Assembly (NCBI GenBank): GCA_016934095.1
Contig: JAFGTO010000372.1
Location: forward strand, 1-13,282
Length of the DNA: 13,282 bases
Source of the DNA: Candidatus Glassiibacteriota bacterium
GTDB taxonomy: Bacteria > Gemmatimonadota > Glassbacteria > GWA2-58-10
Direction: 5' to 3'
Within the stretch, counting starts at the first letter, position 1. Each line of letters begins with the position of its first letter. This document shows positions 1 through 6,373 of this stretch, in pieces. The position numbers and the translations under genes are program-made. The notes below the pieces were generated by a model. That model saw only the letters and a program-made list of their open reading frames with translations. It was not told the DNA's origin and did not search any database.

Positions 1-22
1 GAAACCTTTTGAAAAAGGTTTC
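1..22. repeat. Hairpin at left window edge
   Basis: Two perfect 10-base complementary arms (GAAACCTTTT and AAAAGGTTTC) are separated by GA. The structure resembles a terminator stem, but no T-tract follows on the plus strand, and what lies to its left is outside the window. It may be the end of a terminator or of a dispersed intergenic repeat. Confidence 0.6.
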
Positions 23-330
23 CGCCCTCCCCCGGGCCCCCTCCCACCTTCCCAAATTCTTTGTCATGTTTATAAAGTGCTTTCTACAGGAAAAAATCTT
101 GTCCCCCAAATCAAGATAAAAAGTTTTGGAAAAAGAAAGGGGGGCTCGCAGAAAAATTCCTAATCTATACAACTATCGTAAAATTCGCTATTATACTATG
201 ACAGGGCCTTTGACGGTTGCTTCCGGCCAGGGCCGGCAATGCAGCCACGCTTTTAGCACGAATTTTGCAAGCAAGATAAAACAGTCTGCGCAACGGCCCG
301 TTACTGTAATCCTCGAGCGGAAAAACGACC
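1..330. other. Gene-free left edge, 330 bases
   Basis: No convincing gene is visible. The stretch holds the edge hairpin, a C-rich block at 22-53, an A-rich tract near 118-140, and a palindrome CCGGCC-AG-GGCCGG at 223-236. An open frame starting at 126 runs into the next gene out of frame, has a low-complexity G/P/R-rich tail and looks like a shadow. No clear sigma-70 promoter for the gene at 331 was found; TATACT at 192-197 lacks a matching -35 box. Confidence 0.6.
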
Positions 331-804
331 TTGGAAAACTGGCTGACAGCATTGATCATCGCGGTCATCCTGATGGCGGTGGCCCTTTCCCTGCTCCCGC
401 ACCTCGAGCGCAGGGCGCTGGGCCGGAAACCGGGCAGGGCGGTGAAACCCGGCCCCGATCCGGCCGCCGGCGGGCCGGAGAACTACGGCCTAGCTCCCAA
501 AAACCCGGATGTGATGGCCGGCGCGATGTTCGAGCTGTTGAGCCTGAAGCTTAATTTCAAGGAGATAACCGCTTTCGCCGACCTGGTTATCAGCGAGGAG
601 ATGACGGCGCGCTACCTCGACCGCCTGGCAGCCAGGTCCTCACTGGCCAAGTTCGCCAGGAACCTGGCCTACCTCTGCAACTCCATGAAATTCAATGGAT
701 TCACTCCCGAAGACCGGGCCAGGGTGGCCGAAGCCCTGCGTGTCAAGGCGCGCAAGGAATACAAGCTGCTGGAAATCCAGAAAAACCTGGACAACATTTT
801 TTAA
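331..804 (+). CDS. Small single-pass membrane protein, unknown function
   Basis: 157-aa protein of unrecognised family. A TTG start is chosen because the frame has a stop at 307-309 and no other start between that stop and 331, and because this start gives a complete N-terminal hydrophobic segment (residues 5-23), suggesting an inner-membrane anchor with the remainder cytoplasmic. Residues 26-52 are a Gly/Pro/Arg-rich, probably disordered linker. Residues 60-157 look helical, alternate charged and hydrophobic residues, and end in a basic stretch. The ribosome-binding site is weak (GAGCGG about 12 bases upstream), so the start is less certain than the frame; an internal ATG at codon 15 would cut the membrane segment. 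The gene converges on the glycosidase gene with only 17 bases between stops and no visible terminator. GC-rich third positions agree with it being coding. Confidence 0.6.
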   Translation: MENWLTALIIAVILMAVALSLLPHLERRALGRKPGRAVKPGPDPAAGGPENYGLAPKNPDVMAGAMFELLSLKLNFKEITAFADLVISEEMTARYLDRLAARSSLAKFARNLAYLCNSMKFNGFTPEDRARVAEALRVKARKEYKLLEIQKNLDNIF

Positions 805-821
805 GCGGCAATCCCGGCCTC

Positions 822-3167
822 TCAGATTTTACCCTTGAGGCAGAACACCCTGGTCTCGCCGAAAGCCATCCCGAACACCAGCTCTTTTACTTTCCTGCCG
901 TAGGACTTTTTCTCGAAGACTTCATAGCAGTCCACAGGCTGCGGGAAGACAAGCCGCTTGGTCCCGCCGGTGCGCGCGTGGATCACTGCGAAATTGGCAT
1001 CCGCGTAAAAGGTGTCATCGCTCAGGGAATAAAGATGCACTCCGGCCCGCCCGGCGGCCGCGCGCAAGACCGCGCTCTGGGTGTACTTGCCGCCGTAATA
1101 CATCGAGCGGTAGCCAGCCCGGCCGGTCTCGCCGATCGCACCCAGGCCCGCTTCCAGGCCGTCATCGTAGAAATAGCCGCCTGCCACCTGGGAGCTGTCC
1201 GCCAGGAAGAATACGGGATCCAGCAGCGAGGGGGTAAGCTCGTAAATCTGGTGTTGCAGCCGGGTCTCGAAGCTGCCGTAGATCGGCCGGTCCGGGATGC
1301 CGAACCAGCGGTCGCGCGGCAGCCCGGCGGTCAGGGGATGGCGCGGGTCATCGACCACGATGCGCGGGCGGAAACGGCCGGTGCGGAAGCCGAAGCTGAA
1401 ACCGGTCAGCTCCTCCATGTGGGCCGGGCTGAGCCTGGGCTCGCGGTCGGGATTGATCAGGCCCGGGGCGTAAAGCCAGAGGACGGCGGCGCCCTTGCCG
1501 ATGATTTTTTCCCTGATCAGCCCGCGCTCCCGGTCGTCGAGGCAGACAGCGTTGACAAAGACATACAGCTTGTAGTCCGGCATCGCCGGGTTTTCCAGGT
1601 CCCGCACGTAGTAGTTGTCGAAAGGCGCGCCGATGCGCTCGAACTCGAGCTGGCGCTGCCACATCAGCATATCACGCAGGGACTCGTGGTCGGTGTAATA
1701 GATGCTCTCTTCGCTGTTGATCACGGCTATCTCGGCGGTGCGTTTCAGGCCCAGCCTCCTGGAGGCTTGGAACACCTGCTGGATCCGCCGGAAAGTATCC
1801 AGGATCAGCGGGTCATCGTACCAGCGGTCGGTGTGCGAGTTCTCGAACCACCAGGCCCAGTTGTAGCCGGTCAGCGTCTTGGCGAAGTCCCGCTTGATCA
1901 TGCGGCAGCTTTCCTCTGCGGACCCGGCCTGGCTGTAGAGCGTCCAGTTCCGGGGGTCGCAGAGGTGGGTACGGGTGTCCTCCTCGGTCATCCAGAGCAT
2001 CCCGTGCAGGGCGAACGAGCTGTGGACCCCCCGGTGTGCGGCCTGGCCGCCCAGGGGGCGGTTGAAATAGGAGGCGGGCGAGGCGCAGATATCCACCACG
2101 CCACTGTCCTGGATCTTGTGCACGGCCGCGGAGACACCCATTTCGTGGTAGACCACGCAGCTCTGCGAGCCGTAAAAGGCCCCGGTGAGCATCCTGCCGC
2201 CGGAGAGCTCTTTCAGCCTGGCGCAGAAGCTGACAATCGCCTCGGCCACGCTGTGGTTGACCGCCCGGTAGTAGTCGCTCTCGAACTCGCTGAAATCCGG
2301 GTTGGCCAGGGTGCCAAAATGGGACTTGCTCTCGAAGCGCCTGAGCAGGATCTCGCCCACTCCGGTATAGAGGCTGCGCTCGGCGAGCTGGGGCACCCGC
2401 ACGCTGTCGAACCCCCGCACGTCGTTGTTCCAGGCGGAAGCCAGGGCCTGGTCGGTACCGTATTTGCGGCGGAGGAATTCCCTGAAATACTCCAGCATCG
2501 GCTTGCTGAAATCGTGCGCGTGGTATCTGCGGTCGTAGCGCACGGTATAGTACCATTCCTCGGTCTCGCTGGCAGTGAGAAAGTAGCCGGCCACCCGGTG
2601 GCCGAAATCGCTCCGCCCGACCTTGAGCGCGAAGTCGGTCAGAGCCTCCCCGGCTTTCTGCCGCCATTTCCTGCTGGCCAGACAGAACTTCAGGTTGTCG
2701 GTGAGCTGCGGGTCGTAGGTACGCCCGATTTTCTTGTCGATTATCATTCTCACGCTGCCGTTCTCGAACATCGTACACTGGTCCAGGTTGTCTTCCATCC
2801 AGGATACGGGCGGGTCCAGCGAGAGGCGCAGGATCAGGATCGCCTGGGGGTCGAGCTTCAGGATGCGGTGGGCCAGGGCCTCGAGTTTTTCGAAGCCTTG
2901 CGGGTCTCTCCAGTCCGTGTCGCAGATGGGGAAATGGACTTTGATCCCGGCGTTCAGCAGCCCCGCCAGGTAGCGCTCGTCCTGGTTGTTGCGCGAGCAG
3001 AACGACATCGGCATCACCGGCCGGCCGTCCAAATACATCCCGGCGATGCCGTTTTCCACCCGCACCTCGGCGGGAAGGAATTTTTCTATTTTTGCGGCTT
3101 GCGCCTGCAGGGTGGCTGCCGCCAGAAAGAGCAGGGAGGGAAAAGTCCGCAGGATAATCCGGCACAT
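822..3167 (-). CDS. Secreted GH42-like beta-galactosidase family protein
   Basis: 781-aa protein, probably an exported glycoside hydrolase of the GH42-like (beta-galactosidase) superfamily. The ATG at 3167 is chosen over an open frame reaching 3416: it has a good GAGGT ribosome-binding site 9 bases upstream and starts a typical signal peptide (residues 1-25, cleavage near AQA-A), whereas the upstream extension runs into an inverted-repeat element. A TIM-barrel-like region spans about 30-455. A likely acid/base glutamate lies in ETEEW (201-205) and a likely nucleophile in WMTEED (392-397), the positions expected for strands 4 and 7 of clan GH-A enzymes. A Rossmann-like middle part (about 475-600), as in the GH42 trimerisation domain, and a beta-rich C-terminus follow. 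The substrate is unknown; plant or algal galactosides are a guess. It is transcribed in the same direction as trxB but is 324 bases away, so probably independently. Assignment to GH42 itself rather than a sister family is uncertain. Confidence 0.8.
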   Translation of the reverse strand: MCRIILRTFPSLLFLAAATLQAQAAKIEKFLPAEVRVENGIAGMYLDGRPVMPMSFCSRNNQDERYLAGLLNAGIKVHFPICDTDWRDPQGFEKLEALAHRILKLDPQAILILRLSLDPPVSWMEDNLDQCTMFENGSVRMIIDKKIGRTYDPQLTDNLKFCLASRKWRQKAGEALTDFALKVGRSDFGHRVAGYFLTASETEEWYYTVRYDRRYHAHDFSKPMLEYFREFLRRKYGTDQALASAWNNDVRGFDSVRVPQLAERSLYTGVGEILLRRFESKSHFGTLANPDFSEFESDYYRAVNHSVAEAIVSFCARLKELSGGRMLTGAFYGSQSCVVYHEMGVSAAVHKIQDSGVVDICASPASYFNRPLGGQAAHRGVHSSFALHGMLWMTEEDTRTHLCDPRNWTLYSQAGSAEESCRMIKRDFAKTLTGYNWAWWFENSHTDRWYDDPLILDTFRRIQQVFQASRRLGLKRTAEIAVINSEESIYYTDHESLRDMLMWQRQLEFERIGAPFDNYYVRDLENPAMPDYKLYVFVNAVCLDDRERGLIREKIIGKGAAVLWLYAPGLINPDREPRLSPAHMEELTGFSFGFRTGRFRPRIVVDDPRHPLTAGLPRDRWFGIPDRPIYGSFETRLQHQIYELTPSLLDPVFFLADSSQVAGGYFYDDGLEAGLGAIGETGRAGYRSMYYGGKYTQSAVLRAAAGRAGVHLYSLSDDTFYADANFAVIHARTGGTKRLVFPQPVDCYEVFEKKSYGRKVKELVFGMAFGETRVFCLKGKI

Positions 3168-3176
3168 GGGCTGTAG

Positions 3177-3181
3177 ACCTC
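3177..3181 (-). promoter_or_regulatory. Ribosome-binding site fixing the glycosidase start
   Basis: GAGGT on the minus strand, 9 bases before the ATG at 3167. It supports starting at the signal peptide rather than at the in-frame ATG at 3416. Confidence 0.7.
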
Positions 3182-3238
3182 GTTTTTGATGGAGGCTGCC
3201 GGCGGCCCGGAGATGGATTCCGGCATCCGGCAAGAGGC

Positions 3239-3453
3239 TTAAAAGCGTGTTGAAAAATACAAATTTCCAGGGAATTTGGCTGTCAAGGGCCGTTTCCGCC
3301 CCTGGGACAACAACATACGGCAAGAGAGCATTAATCGCATAAGATATTCGATATTTTAAAGTTACAGTGGAAACGGCTTGCCTTGCCCTTGACAGCCCAT
3401 GAAGCACAAGATTCAACCATGGGTCGTTGAAGTCTTTTTCAACGGCCCTTTAA
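3239..3453. repeat. Nested inverted-repeat (MITE-like) element
   Basis: A 215-bp stretch has imperfect terminal inverted repeats. TTAAA-N5-GTTGAAAAATAC at 3239-3260 faces the reverse complement of TTAAA-N5-GTTGAAAAAGAC at 3432-3453 (17 of 22 positions match by hand). Inside lies a perfect 13-bp inverted pair, GGCTGTCAAGGGC (3278-3290) and GCCCTTGACAGCC (3385-3397), plus CGTTTCC (3291-3297) facing GGAAACG (3369-3375). The right end carries its own 11-bp hairpin (3421-3431 with 3438-3448, one G-U pair). It encodes nothing and has no transposase. The layout resembles a miniature inverted-repeat transposable element or a repeat of that type; target-site duplication is unclear, though TTAA-type ends are suggestive. 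Each arm of the inner pair contains a TTGACA box. Confidence 0.6.
3256..3286 (-). promoter_or_regulatory. Possible weak promoter for the glycosidase gene
   Basis: On the minus strand, TTGACA (3281-3286) is followed after 19 bp by TGTATT (3256-3261). The -35 is perfect but the spacing is long and the -10 poor. If used, the -35 is supplied by the inverted-repeat element. Confidence 0.25.
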
Positions 3454-3491
3454 CAATTCAATTTATTTTCAGGGAGGCCGATATAAGAAAT

Positions 3492-4436
3492 TCACCCTTT
3501 TTCATTCAGGTATTTTTCGGCGTCCAGGCTGGCCATGCAGCCCATGCCGGCGGCAGTGACCGCCTGGCGGTAGCGGTGGTCCACCACGTCCCCGGCTGCG
3601 AAAACACCCGGCACGCTGGTGGCGGTGCCCTCTCCGACCAGCAGGTAACCCTGCCTGTCCATCCAGAGCTGTCCCTTGAACACCTCGGTATTGGGGATAT
3701 GGCCGATCGCCAGGAAAAACCCATCCGTGGGCTCGGTGACGGTCTCGCCGGTTTTGACATTCTTCAGCCGGACAGCCTCGACACCTTTTTCCACCGAGCC
3801 GAGGATCTCCTCGACCACCGTGTTCCAGGCTATCTTTATTTTCGGGTTATTCAGCACCCTGTCCTGCATGATCCTGGAGGCCCTCAGCTCATCGCGGCGG
3901 TGGACCAGCAGCACCGAGGAGGCGAACTTGCTGATATAGGAGGTTTCTTCCATGGCCGAGTCGCCGCCGCCGACCACGACCACCTTTTTACCGCGGTAAA
4001 AGAAAGCATCGCAGGTGGCGCAGGTGCTCACCCCGCGGCCGAGGTACTGTTTCTCACCCTCCAGGCCCAGGAAACGCGGCCTGGCTCCGGTAGCCACGAT
4101 CACCGAATCGGCGATATATCTTTCGCCTCCGGCGGTGAGCTCCAGAGAGCCGCCGGAAAAATCGGCCCTTTCCACTTCTTTCTGCAGGAAGCGGGCGCCG
4201 AAACTCAGGGCCTGTTTTTTCATCTCTTCCATCAGCCTGGGGCCCAGGATCCCGTTTTCGAAACCGGGAAAATTCTCTACCTCGGAAGTAGTGGTGAGCT
4301 GGCCGCCCGGCATGCCGCCCTCGAAAACAACCGGCTCGAGCGCAGAGCGGGATGAGTAAATAGCCGCAGTCAGGCCCGCCGCTCCGCTGCCCACGATAAT
4401 CTGAGTGTAATGGTCGCTCTTATTGTTTTCAGTCAT
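3492..4436 (-). CDS. trxB: Thioredoxin reductase (NADPH)
   Basis: 314-aa flavoenzyme that passes electrons from NADPH through FAD and a redox disulfide to thioredoxin in the cytoplasm. Visible motifs: N-terminal FAD-binding GSGAAG (16-21); redox-active CATC (139-142); NADPH-binding GGGDSA (156-161), with HRR (179-181) contacting the NADPH phosphate; and the C-terminal FAD motif AAGD ending near 283. Length matches the low-Mr bacterial TrxB family (about 310-320 aa). The start at 4436 is chosen because AGGTGG lies 6 bases upstream; an in-frame ATG 16 codons earlier lacks family similarity. No thioredoxin gene is adjacent. The gene has its own strong promoter facing away from the HU-fusion gene. 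No intrinsic terminator is evident downstream; the inverted-repeat element begins about 40 bases after the stop. Confidence 0.97.
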   Translation of the reverse strand: MTENNKSDHYTQIIVGSGAAGLTAAIYSSRSALEPVVFEGGMPGGQLTTTSEVENFPGFENGILGPRLMEEMKKQALSFGARFLQKEVERADFSGGSLELTAGGERYIADSVIVATGARPRFLGLEGEKQYLGRGVSTCATCDAFFYRGKKVVVVGGGDSAMEETSYISKFASSVLLVHRRDELRASRIMQDRVLNNPKIKIAWNTVVEEILGSVEKGVEAVRLKNVKTGETVTEPTDGFFLAIGHIPNTEVFKGQLWMDRQGYLLVGEGTATSVPGVFAAGDVVDHRYRQAVTAAGMGCMASLDAEKYLNEKG

Positions 4437-4526
4437 TGCCGGCCACCTAGATAAAAATACCGGAAGAGGAAGCTCCAGCGGCAACCCCGGGAAAGACCGC
4501 CGCCGGAAGCTTTACAAGACGAAATC

Positions 4527-4555
4527 AATATAACCTTTTCAGGCGGCGGTGGCAA
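4527..4555 (-). promoter_or_regulatory. Sigma-70-type promoter of trxB
   Basis: On the minus strand, TTGCCA (4550-4555) and TATATT (4527-4532) are separated by exactly 17 bp, five of six matches in each box. It would give a leader of about 85 bases before trxB. Confidence 0.65.
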
Positions 4556-4597
4556 CCGAACCCTTTTCTCGTTTTTCCCAAAATTTGGTTATTATGC

Positions 4598-4625
4598 TTG
4601 ACAAACACCCCTGAAAAATGATAAA
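4598..4625 (+). promoter_or_regulatory. Promoter of the MshEN-like/HU fusion gene
   Basis: Perfect -35 TTGACA (4598-4603), 16-bp spacer, -10 GATAAA (4620-4625; 4 of 6 matches). The leader would be about 100 bases. A second -10-like TATAAA at 4690-4695 lacks a correctly spaced -35. This promoter is divergent from that of trxB, with the two -35 boxes 42 bases apart. Confidence 0.5.
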
Positions 4626-4728
4626 GTCTTTCAGCAGGAAGGCGCCTGCCAGCCGGCTTTACGCCCACCGGAATATTAATGTAAGTTATTATAAATAAGG
4701 CAATTAAAATATCGTATCAGGAGTCGCT

Positions 4729-5406
4729 ATGCCTAAAGAACTTTTCGGCCAATATCTTATTCGCAAGGGGAAGGTTAAACAGCACCACATCGATGAAGCC
4801 CTTATGCTCCAGGAGATTCTCCACGAGAGCCTGGGTGCGGTGGCTCTGGCCCATGACCTGATATCGTTCAAGGACGTGGAGTGTATTCTGGAGAAAATTG
4901 ACTCGCAGGGAAAGGGCTTTTCCGAAACGGCGGTCGACCTGGGGATTCTCAGCCAGCAGCAGGTGGAAAAGATCAGGAAAAAATATCCCGACCAGCGCAT
5001 CTACATCGGCCAGTTGCTGGTGGCCACCGGCAAGCTGACCCGCCGCGAGCTCGAGGAGGACCTGGAGAAATTCCAGAGTGAGCGGGAGCTGGTCTCCATC
5101 ACGAAACTGACCAAGGCCAGGCTGATCAAGATCGTTGCCAGGCGGACCGGTTTGAGAAGGGGCACGGCAAGGAAAGTTCTGGAGGGAATGGTCGACTCGC
5201 TGAGCCGGGCGCTGGCCGACGGGGAAACCGTAACCTTACGGGGGTTCGGAACGTTCAAATCCAGTCGCTACCTGGCCCGTACGGCGCGGAATCCGCGGAC
5301 CGGCAAATCGATTTCAATCCCGGACCGCAGGATTCCCAGGCTGCGTTATACCGCAAAGCTGCGCCGCCGCGTGGAAAACGGAACCGCCTCATCGACAAAG
5401 AGATAG
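4729..5406 (+). CDS. MshEN-like repeats fused to HU/IHF DNA-binding domain
   Basis: 225-aa two-part protein. Residues 5-116 contain about four degenerate half-repeats of the type II secretion GspE N-terminal (MshEN) kind: FGQYLIRKGKV (6-16), LGAVALAHDLI (35-45), FSETAVDLGIL (64-74) and IGQLLVATGKL (93-103). Each is followed by an amphipathic helix, and repeats 1 and 4 end in Q. Residues 123-215 form a complete HU/IHF fold: helical part TKLTKARLIKIVARRTG, the GFGTF turn (172-176), and an arm containing ARNPRTGKSISIP (186-198), with the DNA-intercalating proline at 189. Canonical MshEN domains bind cyclic di-GMP using an Arg in RLGxxL; here the equivalent positions are L5, S34, K62 or G63, and Y92, so classical binding is doubtful. 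AGGAG lies 5 bases upstream of the ATG. Inference: a nucleoid or site-specific DNA-bending protein whose N-terminus senses a ligand or mediates interactions. It is not a plain hupB gene. Confidence 0.85.
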   Translation: MPKELFGQYLIRKGKVKQHHIDEALMLQEILHESLGAVALAHDLISFKDVECILEKIDSQGKGFSETAVDLGILSQQQVEKIRKKYPDQRIYIGQLLVATGKLTRRELEEDLEKFQSERELVSITKLTKARLIKIVARRTGLRRGTARKVLEGMVDSLSRALADGETVTLRGFGTFKSSRYLARTARNPRTGKSISIPDRRIPRLRYTAKLRRRVENGTASSTKR

Positions 5407-5409
5407 AGG

Positions 5410-5438
5410 TTGACATATCAGCCGAATTATGTTATAAT
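5410..5438 (+). promoter_or_regulatory. Perfect consensus sigma-70 promoter for lepB-rpoD
   Basis: TTGACA (5410-5415), exactly 17 bp, TATAAT (5433-5438), with TG one base before the -10 (extended -10). Both hexamers match consensus at all 12 positions. It starts four bases after the stop codon of the HU-fusion gene, so lepB-rpoD is transcribed separately. Transcription should start near 5445, giving a leader of about 155 bases. Confidence 0.85.
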
Positions 5439-5524
5439 AAGTGAATTATCTGTAAATTTTTTTGGAGGTGGCGAAAGGAATTTTCAGGCCCTGATTTCAC
5501 GGTTTTAAAATAACATACATCTCT

Positions 5525-5582
5525 TTCCCGGAAACAAACATTTCACGGATATACGGGTATCCAAGGAGGCTGAAACCGGGAA
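5525..5582 (+). promoter_or_regulatory. Structured leader upstream of lepB
   Basis: In the lepB leader, TTCCCGG (5525-5531) can pair with CCGGGAA (5576-5582). This encloses a small hairpin GGATA-TACGGG-TATCC (5547-5562) and, immediately after it, a strong but unused AAGGAGG (5563-5569). ATTTCACGG occurs twice (5494-5502 and 5540-5548). Inference: a possible translational control structure. It matches no riboswitch class that I recognise. Confidence 0.35.
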
Positions 5583-5601
5583 GCTATGAGGTAAACAAAG
5601 C

Positions 5602-6303
5602 ATGAAAGAGTGGGCCAAATCACTCGGTTTGGCATTCATCCTTTTTCTCATCATTCGTATCTTTCTGGTACAGGCCTTTACAATCCCTACCGGCTCGATG
5701 GAAAGAACTCTGCTGGTAGGTGATTATCTCTTGGTCAACAAGATGGTTTACGGGGCAAAGACACCCCGCAAACTGCCCCTGCTGGCTCTCGAGTTGCCCA
5801 TTCTCCGGTTGCCGGGTCTCGAAACCCCCAGAAGAGGAGAGATCGTAGTATTTGAATACCCCAAAGACCGGGACATGGACTTTGTCAAAAGATGCGTAGC
5901 GGTGGGGAGCGATACGGTAGAGATGCGGGACAAGGTACTCTATATCAACTCCATACCACAGTCCGAGCCTTATATTCAGCAGGTCGATCCGACCATTCGC
6001 CGTGATGAGAACCGGTTTTACAGTATCGATAGTTTTGCCTGGCAAAAGGAATACCTGGTCCCTGAAGCGCTCTTTCGGCTGGATGGCGAATATCGCCCAA
6101 CCCGCGATAATTTCGGACCTTTAGTCGTTCCTGAGGGTAAATACTTTTGCCTGGGAGACAATCGCGATTACAGCAACGACAGCCGGTTCTGGGGTTTTGT
6201 CGATGAGAGACTGATCAAGGGCCGGCCGTTGATTCTATACTATTCCTGGAACAAGGAGCACAAGTTTCCCCGTTTCGGCCGCATCGGCCAGATAATTCAG
6301 TAA
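5602..6303 (+). CDS. lepB: Signal peptidase I
   Basis: 233-aa S26 family leader peptidase that removes signal peptides from exported proteins at the outer face of the inner membrane. A single N-terminal membrane segment (about 8-25) is followed by box B PTGSME with catalytic Ser32. FVKRCVA contains the catalytic lysine, Lys96. GDNRDYSNDSR (185-195) is box E. One membrane segment and a length near 230 are the short form, unlike the two-segment 324-aa E. coli enzyme. The ATG at 5602 is the only start, because the frame has a stop at 5587-5589. The ribosome-binding site is only moderate (GAGG, 10 bases upstream). The gene is first in an apparent operon with rpoD, 70 bases downstream, under a perfect sigma-70 promoter. 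It would also serve the exported glycosidase in this window. Confidence 0.97.
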   Translation: MKEWAKSLGLAFILFLIIRIFLVQAFTIPTGSMERTLLVGDYLLVNKMVYGAKTPRKLPLLALELPILRLPGLETPRRGEIVVFEYPKDRDMDFVKRCVAVGSDTVEMRDKVLYINSIPQSEPYIQQVDPTIRRDENRFYSIDSFAWQKEYLVPEALFRLDGEYRPTRDNFGPLVVPEGKYFCLGDNRDYSNDSRFWGFVDERLIKGRPLILYYSWNKEHKFPRFGRIGQIIQ

Positions 6304-6336
6304 GGGCACAGGATGTTCGGCTGTTTTTCTCGTTCA

Positions 6337-6356
6337 AACATTTATACTTAAATGTT
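6337..6356 (+). promoter_or_regulatory. Inverted repeat just upstream of rpoD
   Basis: A perfect dyad AACATTT-ATACTT-AAATGTT has 7-base arms and ends 17 bases before the rpoD ATG, immediately before the GGAG ribosome-binding site. It could be a protein operator or an RNA hairpin modulating rpoD translation. A -10-like TATACT (6343-6348) lies inside it, but no good -35 is seen. Confidence 0.4.
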
Positions 6357-6373
6357 ATGGAGCAGATAAATAG

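Noticed and set aside
126..554. 142-codon plus-strand frame at the left edge
   Set aside because: It overlaps the 157-aa gene in another frame and its second half is a Gly/Pro/Arg-rich out-of-frame translation. It shows no family features.
978..3176. 732-codon open frame on the plus strand
   Set aside because: It lies entirely antisense to the glycosidase gene, has low-complexity composition rich in Val, Gly, His and Pro, and no recognisable domain. It is a typical GC-rich shadow frame.
3168..3416. N-terminal extension of the glycosidase by 83 codons
   Set aside because: It would run through the inverted-repeat element and put a normal signal peptide in mid-protein; the ATG at 3167 has a good ribosome-binding site.
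3421..3448. Hairpin as an intrinsic terminator of trxB
   Set aside because: The stem is good, but no T-run follows it in the direction of trxB transcription. It fits better as the end of the inverted-repeat element.
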